Source: Leifsonia sp. ZF2019
GTDB lineage: Bacteria; Actinomycetota; Actinomycetes; Actinomycetales; Microbacteriaceae
DNA: 64,000 bases
Reading direction: 5' to 3'
Assembly (NCBI RefSeq): GCF_019924635.1
Contig: NZ_CP065038.1
Location: 1-64,000 of the forward strand
This document shows, one piece after another, positions 60,045 through 64,000 of the stretch. Each line of letters begins with the position of its first letter. Within the stretch, counting starts at the first letter, position 1. The notes beneath the pieces are model-generated. The model saw only the letters and a list, made by a program, of their open reading frames with translations, ran no database searches and was not told the DNA's origin. Position numbers and translations under genes: made by a program.

Positions 60045-61049
60045 ATGGATCTGATTGACAAGGTGGGTTCAGAGGCCCAGCAGTTGGCGTCGCAGACGCT
60101 GCGGTTGGGGGTGAGCACGGTGGGCCGGTTCGTGAAGCTGAGCGTGCGCCTGGGCGTGGGGACCGGGCAGCAAAGCCTCCGCGCGATCGGCGGCCTGCTC
60201 GCTGCGGCGAAGGACGCGGCCGCGGCCAAGCGGGAAGAGGGTCAGGTCGGGTTGCGGCAGTTCACCCGCCTGGCGGACAGCAAACGCGAGGTCGTCGGCA
60301 TCAAAGACAGCGACGTCGCCCGCCAGCTCGCCCGCGAGCTGCGCCGGCACGGAGTCCTGTTCAGCATCGAGGCACACCAGGACGGCACCCGCTCCTTCCA
60401 TGTCCAGGGCAAAGACGCCGCCCTGATCGAGCACGCCCTGACCGTCGCATCGACCCGCGTCGACGAGAAGCTCGCATCCCGTGACACGTCCAAGACGATC
60501 GCGGAAGAGACGAAACCGGGCGAGCGGACCCTGTCTCTGACGGCCGAACAACGCGACACTCTCGGCCAGGAGATCAGGAGCGCCGGTCTCGACGACCTTG
60601 CGAATCAGGTGGAGCGGGATTCGGCGATCACTCTGAGTCGAGAGAACGTGACCGCGCTCGACCGGGCCTTCACCGAGAAGGGATGGCAGGTGTCGTCCCT
60701 GGAGGAGGCGCCGGAGCAGCTGCGCGAGGTGGTGATCGCCGTCGACGAGGAGCGCGTCAGCTTCGAGTCGCAGACGCTCGACGAGACGCCATCCCTCGAG
60801 CGGGCGGCGATCCTCCCCGACAAGGCCGCACCCGCCGAGACGGTGCCGCAGCCGCAGGAGACGACGCAGACCGCCACAGTGACCGAGCGGACGACGACCA
60901 AACAGTCCGATCCGCAGATGAGCAAGAGGGACGCGACTCGCAAACGGGTCGGCGACCGTATCGAGGCAACGGTCGCGACCAAGAAGAAGGAGCTCACGCC
61001 GACCACCGTCATCAGTCGTGAGCGTCCGCAGAACCTCGGGAGGAAGTAG
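60045..61049 (+). CDS. PcfB-like (DUF3801) relaxosome accessory protein
   Basis: 334 residues. The family region reads LSVRLGVGTGQQSLRAIGGL, then RQFTRLADSKREVVGIKDSD, then ARQLARELRRHGVLFSIEAH and FHVQGKDAALIEHALTVAS, as in Enterococcus PcfB. A charged repeat-like second half (TLSLTAEQRDTLGQEIRSAG) and a basic tail follow (MSKRDATRKRVGDRIEATVA). PcfB proteins link the relaxosome to the coupling protein, which is encoded 5 bases downstream. Start ATG 60045 follows aagggattgaggg. Confidence 0.8.
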   Translation: MDLIDKVGSEAQQLASQTLRLGVSTVGRFVKLSVRLGVGTGQQSLRAIGGLLAAAKDAAAAKREEGQVGLRQFTRLADSKREVVGIKDSDVARQLARELRRHGVLFSIEAHQDGTRSFHVQGKDAALIEHALTVASTRVDEKLASRDTSKTIAEETKPGERTLSLTAEQRDTLGQEIRSAGLDDLANQVERDSAITLSRENVTALDRAFTEKGWQVSSLEEAPEQLREVVIAVDEERVSFESQTLDETPSLERAAILPDKAAPAETVPQPQETTQTATVTERTTTKQSDPQMSKRDATRKRVGDRIEATVATKKKELTPTTVISRERPQNLGRK

Positions 61050-61053
61050 ACCG

Positions 61054-62748
61054 ATGAAGGGATACACCCCGGGCCGGATCATCGCCGCCGCCGTGGGGGC
61101 GCTGATCGCGTTCTACGTCGTCGACCGGATCGTCGGCTACGTGACCGGCGCCCTCAGCTCACAGGCCGCCGGAAAGGATGTGCTGGCGCAGCTGGCAGCC
61201 AACCCGCTGCTCCCGTTCGGAAACCCGCTGCAACTGGACACAAGTTTGCCGGCGTTGCTATCTGGTGCGACCGCGGCCGCCGCTGTCGTCCTCGCGGTCA
61301 TCTACCGGGTCAGTGGCAGGCAGACCACCCGCCCCGGTGAAGAGCAAGGCTCAGCCGAGTGGGGGACACGTCTGCCGCGCCGGTTCCGTGGCACCGGCGC
61401 GGGGCAGCAACTCCGGTTCACCCAGACCGAGGCGATGTCCACCGACACCCATCAAACCAAACGCAACCTCAACGTCCTCGTGCTGGGCGCGTCCGGATCT
61501 CGGAAGACCCGCTCCTATGTGATGCCGAACCTGCGCACCCTGGAAGCCTCCACCGCGACCACCGACCCCAAGGGCGAGATCATCCGGGAGATCCGCCCTA
61601 CCCTGGAAGCCCGCGGCATCGCCGTCCGGACGTTGAACCTGATCGACCTGGGCGCCAGCGGCAAGTTCAACCCGCTGCGCTACGTCAGCCCCGACGAACC
61701 AGAGACCGGGCTCGCGCAGCTCACCGAAACGATCATCGCGAACACGACGGGGGAGAAGGAGGGCGGTGGTGACGGGTTCTGGGAACGCGCCGAGCGCGCC
61801 CTGCTGACCGCTCTCACCGCCTACGTGTGGGCCACAACCGCGCAAACCGACACCACCGAACCGAACCTGCCCGGTGTCCTCGACCTGCAGAAGGGGATGC
61901 AAGGCAGCGAGGAGAACAAGGACGCGATGACCAGCGAAACCGATCTCCGGTTCCAGGCCGCCCGAGAGATCGTCACTGAATGGCACAGCAACCCGAACCC
62001 GGACGATGACCCGGCCGTGATTAAGGTGCTCGACTTCGCCTGCCGGCAGTACCGCATCTACGAACAGGGCCCCGCCGAAACCCGGATGAGCGTCGTCATC
62101 TCCCTCGGTGTGCGGCTGGCGCCGCTGGACATGCACGACGTCCGAAACATCCTCACCACCGACGACCTCGCCATCGACAAGATCGGGTACGAGCGCACCG
62201 CGCTGTTCCTGCAGATCCCGGACACCCACCGCACATTCAAGTTCATCTCTGCCATGTTCTGGCAGACCCTCTTCAGCCTCACCGTCTACCAAGCCGACCA
62301 CGAAGAAACCGGGCACCTGCCCGAGCTGCTGCACATGTTCCTCGACGAGTTCGCGAACATCGGCAAGATCCCCGCCTTCGAACAAGTCATGGCCACGATC
62401 CGCTCTCGCGGGATCAGCGCCAGCATCATCATGCAGTCCCGATCCCAAGGCAAGACCCTCTTCGGTGACGCGTGGGCGGGCGTGGAGAACAACTGCGACA
62501 CCAAACTCTTCCTCGGAGGCGACGAGGAAGAAACGACCAAGTGGGTGTCCGGGCTGCTCGGCTACCAGACGATCGTCACCCCGGAGATCTCCGAAAGCCG
62601 CGGCTCGCACGGCTCCTGGTCCAAGTCGATGCGGGTCACCAAACGTGAGCTGATGATGCCCGACGAAATCGGCCGCCTCCCCGATGATGAAGCGATCTTG
62701 AAGATCCGCGGCATGAGCCCGTTCCGGTCGAAGAAGCTCGCCATCTGA
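61054..62748 (+). CDS. virD4: VirD4/TraG coupling protein
   Basis: 564 residues from ATG 61054 (GGGAGGAAG upstream). Two N-terminal helices (RIIAAAVGALIAFYVVDRIV; LPALLSGATAAAAVVLAVIY), then the TraG motor: Walker A at 145-152 reads GASGSRKT, with Arg150 where most P-loops have Gly; TTDPKGEIIREI; Walker B MFLDEFANIGKIP (Asp431-Glu432); SIIMQSRSQGKTLFG. It brings the relaxosome to the channel and pumps DNA. Last gene of the transfer operon in this window. Confidence 0.9.
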   Translation: MKGYTPGRIIAAAVGALIAFYVVDRIVGYVTGALSSQAAGKDVLAQLAANPLLPFGNPLQLDTSLPALLSGATAAAAVVLAVIYRVSGRQTTRPGEEQGSAEWGTRLPRRFRGTGAGQQLRFTQTEAMSTDTHQTKRNLNVLVLGASGSRKTRSYVMPNLRTLEASTATTDPKGEIIREIRPTLEARGIAVRTLNLIDLGASGKFNPLRYVSPDEPETGLAQLTETIIANTTGEKEGGGDGFWERAERALLTALTAYVWATTAQTDTTEPNLPGVLDLQKGMQGSEENKDAMTSETDLRFQAAREIVTEWHSNPNPDDDPAVIKVLDFACRQYRIYEQGPAETRMSVVISLGVRLAPLDMHDVRNILTTDDLAIDKIGYERTALFLQIPDTHRTFKFISAMFWQTLFSLTVYQADHEETGHLPELLHMFLDEFANIGKIPAFEQVMATIRSRGISASIIMQSRSQGKTLFGDAWAGVENNCDTKLFLGGDEEETTKWVSGLLGYQTIVTPEISESRGSHGSWSKSMRVTKRELMMPDEIGRLPDDEAILKIRGMSPFRSKKLAI

Positions 62749-62787
62749 CCGTTCGCCCATGCGAGACTGCTACTCTCGAGAACTGTT

Positions 62788-62869
62788 GCGGTCGTGGCGG
62801 AACTGGCAGACGCGGGGCACTTAAACTGCTCTCCCTCCGGGGGTGCGGGTTCGATTCCCGCCGACCGCA
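62788..62869 (+). tRNA. tRNA-Leu (anticodon TAA)
   Basis: Acceptor gcggtcg pairs fully with cgaccgc. Anticodon stem gggca/tgctc holds the loop cttaaac, anticodon TAA, reading TTA. A long variable arm and T-arm (gcgggttcgattcccgc) are present. No encoded CCA. First of five tRNAs 40 bases after the transfer operon. Confidence 0.9.
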
Positions 62870-62874
62870 CCCCA

Positions 62875-62959
62875 GGTGAGTTGTCCGAGCGGCCTAAGGA
62901 GCCAGTCTTGAAAACTGGTGAACAGCAATATTCCCTGAGTTCGAATCCCAGACCCACCG
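62875..62959 (+). tRNA. tRNA-Ser (anticodon TGA), somewhat degenerate
   Basis: Anticodon stem ccagt/actgg with loop cttgaaa, anticodon TGA, reading TCA. Acceptor ggtgagt/acccacc and the T-stem ctgag/cccag each contain an A-C mismatch, and the variable arm is weak. It may be decaying or repaired by modification. Confidence 0.75.
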
Positions 62960-62970
62960 CGGCAAGACCT

Positions 62971-63044
62971 GGGGTGGTAGCTCAGCCGGTCAGAGCAGCG
63001 GACTCATAATCCGTCGGTCGCGGGTTCAAACCCCGCCCACCCCA
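62971..63044 (+). tRNA. tRNA with CAT anticodon (Met or Ile2)
   Basis: Acceptor ggggtgg/ccacccc, D-arm ctcagccggtcagag, anticodon stem gcgga/tccgt with loop ctcataa (CAT), T-arm cgggttcaaaccccg. All stems pair well. Elongator Met and the lysidine-modified Ile2 (reads ATA) cannot be told apart here; an initiator is unlikely. Confidence 0.85.
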
Positions 63045-63072
63045 CAACCGAACATGTGAAGAAAACCCAGCC

Positions 63073-63145
63073 CGGGTGTAGCTCAGCTTGGCGAGAGCGC
63101 CCGCTTTGGGAGCGGAAAGTTGCAGGTTCACACCCTGCCACCCCA
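63073..63145 (+). tRNA. tRNA-Pro (anticodon TGG), weak acceptor stem
   Basis: D-arm gctcagcttggcgagagc, anticodon loop tttggga (TGG) on stem cccgc/gcgga, T-arm gcaggttcacaccctgc. The acceptor (cgggtgt against ccacccc) pairs at only five of seven positions. Possibly a degenerate gene. Reads CCA. Confidence 0.7.
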
Positions 63146-63169
63146 ACCACCGGCAGAACGTCGGCACAA

Positions 63170-63241
63170 TCCGCCTTGGTGTAACGGCAGCACGACAGCC
63201 TTTGGAGCTGTGAGGCCCAGGTTCGAATCCTGGAGGCGGAG
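63170..63241 (+). tRNA. tRNA-Gln (anticodon TTG)
   Basis: Acceptor tccgcct/aggcgga, anticodon stem acagc/gctgt with loop ctttgga (TTG), T-arm ccaggttcgaatcctgg. All stems are perfect. Reads CAA. Last of the array; a Tn3-type end begins 37 bases downstream. Confidence 0.92.
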
Positions 63242-63278
63242 CACAACACACAGACCATCAACCCGCCCGCCGCAGACC

Positions 63279-63316
63279 GGGGTTTTGGTAGTAACGGCGT
63301 GAAATTGAACGCTAAG
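63279..63316 (+). repeat. Tn3-family terminal inverted repeat (38 bp)
   Basis: Begins ggggttttggtagtaacggc and ends cgctaag. A GGGG start and TAAG end over 38 bases is characteristic of Tn3-family transposons. It is oriented so that the element extends to the right, where Tn3 genes follow. Confidence 0.85.
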
Positions 63317-63364
63317 GCCGACCGAGCGGAGCTGGGGCGCTTCTGGTTTCAATAGCGTTGCGCT

Positions 63365-63590
63365 GTGCCGGTGGAACTTCTTAGCGATGAACAGGCGGCT
63401 GGGCTTGCGTGTTTTGCTGGGGCACCGTCTCAGTCGGACCTGGAGAGGTACTTCTACCTGGACGACGATGATCGTGCGTTGATCACTGTTCGGCGTGGTG
63501 ATCACAATCGTCTGGGGTTCGCGGTTCAGCCTGGGACGGTTCGCTTCCTGGAGTGCGTTCTTGGTGATCCGTTGGATGTTCCCGGTGCTG
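63365..63590 (+). pseudogene. Tn3-family transposase, N-terminal remnant (DUF4158)
   Basis: GTG 63365 begins PVELLSDEQAAGLACFAGAP, SQSDLERYFYLDDDDRALI, GDHNRLGFAVQPGTVRFLEC, the start of Tn3 TnpA. After VLGDPLDVP the frame shifts (PVLFDYVA continues in another frame) and joins a resolvase. The ~900-residue rest of the transposase is missing here. Confidence 0.85.
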
Positions 63591-63591
63591 T

Positions 63592-64000
63592 TCGATTACG
63601 TCGCCGCTCTCCTGCGCGCCGGCGTCGACGCCGACAACCTTTATGCCGACATCGCCAGCGGCTCCCGCGCCACCCGTCCGGAACTGGACAGAGCCCTCGC
63701 CTCAGCGAACCGCGTTGGCGACCAACTCGTGATCACACGGCTGGATCGGCTCGGCAGATCGGTCCTGCATCTCGTTACTCTTGGCGCCACCCTGCAGCAA
63801 CGAGGTGTGGGGTTACGGGTGCTCGAGCAGGGTATCGACGCCGGCAGACCTGAAGGGCGTGCCATGTTCGGCATGCTCTCCGTCCTGGCTGAGTTTCAAC
63901 GTGAACTCATCATCGCCAACACCCGCGACGGCCTCGCCGCCGCTCGCGCACGCGGCCGCACCGGCGGCCGGCGACCGCGACTCACGCCCGCCCAAGCATC
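63592..64000 (+). pseudogene. Serine resolvase/invertase, N-terminus lost, runs off the window
   Basis: The frame reads ALLRAGVDADNLYADIASGS, RATRPELDRALASANRVGDQ, VITRLDRLGRSVLHLV, GVGLRVLEQGIDAG, AMFGMLSVLAEFQRELIIAN: the catalytic domain of a serine recombinase with the RLDRLGRS arginines. The N-terminal segment with the nucleophilic Ser is absent because it is fused to the tnpA remnant. The helix-turn-helix tail continues beyond base 64000. Confidence 0.8.

Noticed and set aside
61351..62760. 469-codon open frame antisense to virD4
   Set aside because: Shadow of the coupling protein; no start signal or recognisable domain.

Overview
The window looks like part of a mosaic, probably conjugative plasmid of a high-GC actinobacterium; a Microbacteriaceae-type host is an inference from gene styles. 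Supporting features are a ParA/ParB-type partition operon and a putative replication gene (36.7-40.7 kb), an actinobacterial/Gram-positive type IV secretion operon (50.1-62.7 kb), an EXLDI protein, leaderless or GTG/TTG starts and many insertion sequences. No rRNA or chromosomal housekeeping operon is seen.

Layout. 1-22.6 kb is an IS-rich accessory zone. It holds remnants of IS5, IS3, IS256, IS30-like, IS21 and IS481 elements, two of three near-identical 970-bp IS5 copies, an intact IS21 element, and an IS5-type element carrying an EXLDI passenger gene. Surviving genes between them are a trypsin-like protease with a multidomain C-terminus, a nucleoside phosphorylase, a VOC protein, a RES/Xre toxin-antitoxin pair, a winged-helix regulator, and a second large protein homologous to the protease that has lost its catalytic residues.

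22.6-35 kb is a cell-surface and secretion island: a secreted Cys-containing protein with a hydrophobic C-terminus plus a small membrane partner, a TasA-like protein with its ER-type (SipW-like) signal peptidase, a membrane protein with an MmpS-like domain, a 1441-residue Ig-repeat/beta-propeller exoprotein, small exported proteins and the third IS5 copy. 35-41.5 kb holds the plasmid core: NYN-domain protein, parB-like and parA, a 7-bp tandem repeat, and the replication gene. 41.3-44.3 kb is a small regulatory block: RHH protein, XRE regulator, seven-helix membrane protein, twin palindromic operators and two unrecognised genes.

44.4-62.7 kb is the conjugation region. It begins with a sortase-anchored (LAHTG) surface protein, then a short leftward operon of small proteins, then the rightward transfer operon: small membrane proteins, VirB6-like, PrgI-like, VirB4 ATPase, CHAP plus lytic transglycosylase, VirB8/TcpC-like, FHA protein, type IA topoisomerase, PcfB-like, VirD4/TraG coupling protein. 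Many of these genes overlap by ATGA/GTGA, so translation is probably coupled. No relaxase lies inside the window. The right end has a five-gene tRNA array and the start of a degenerate Tn3-family element running off the window.
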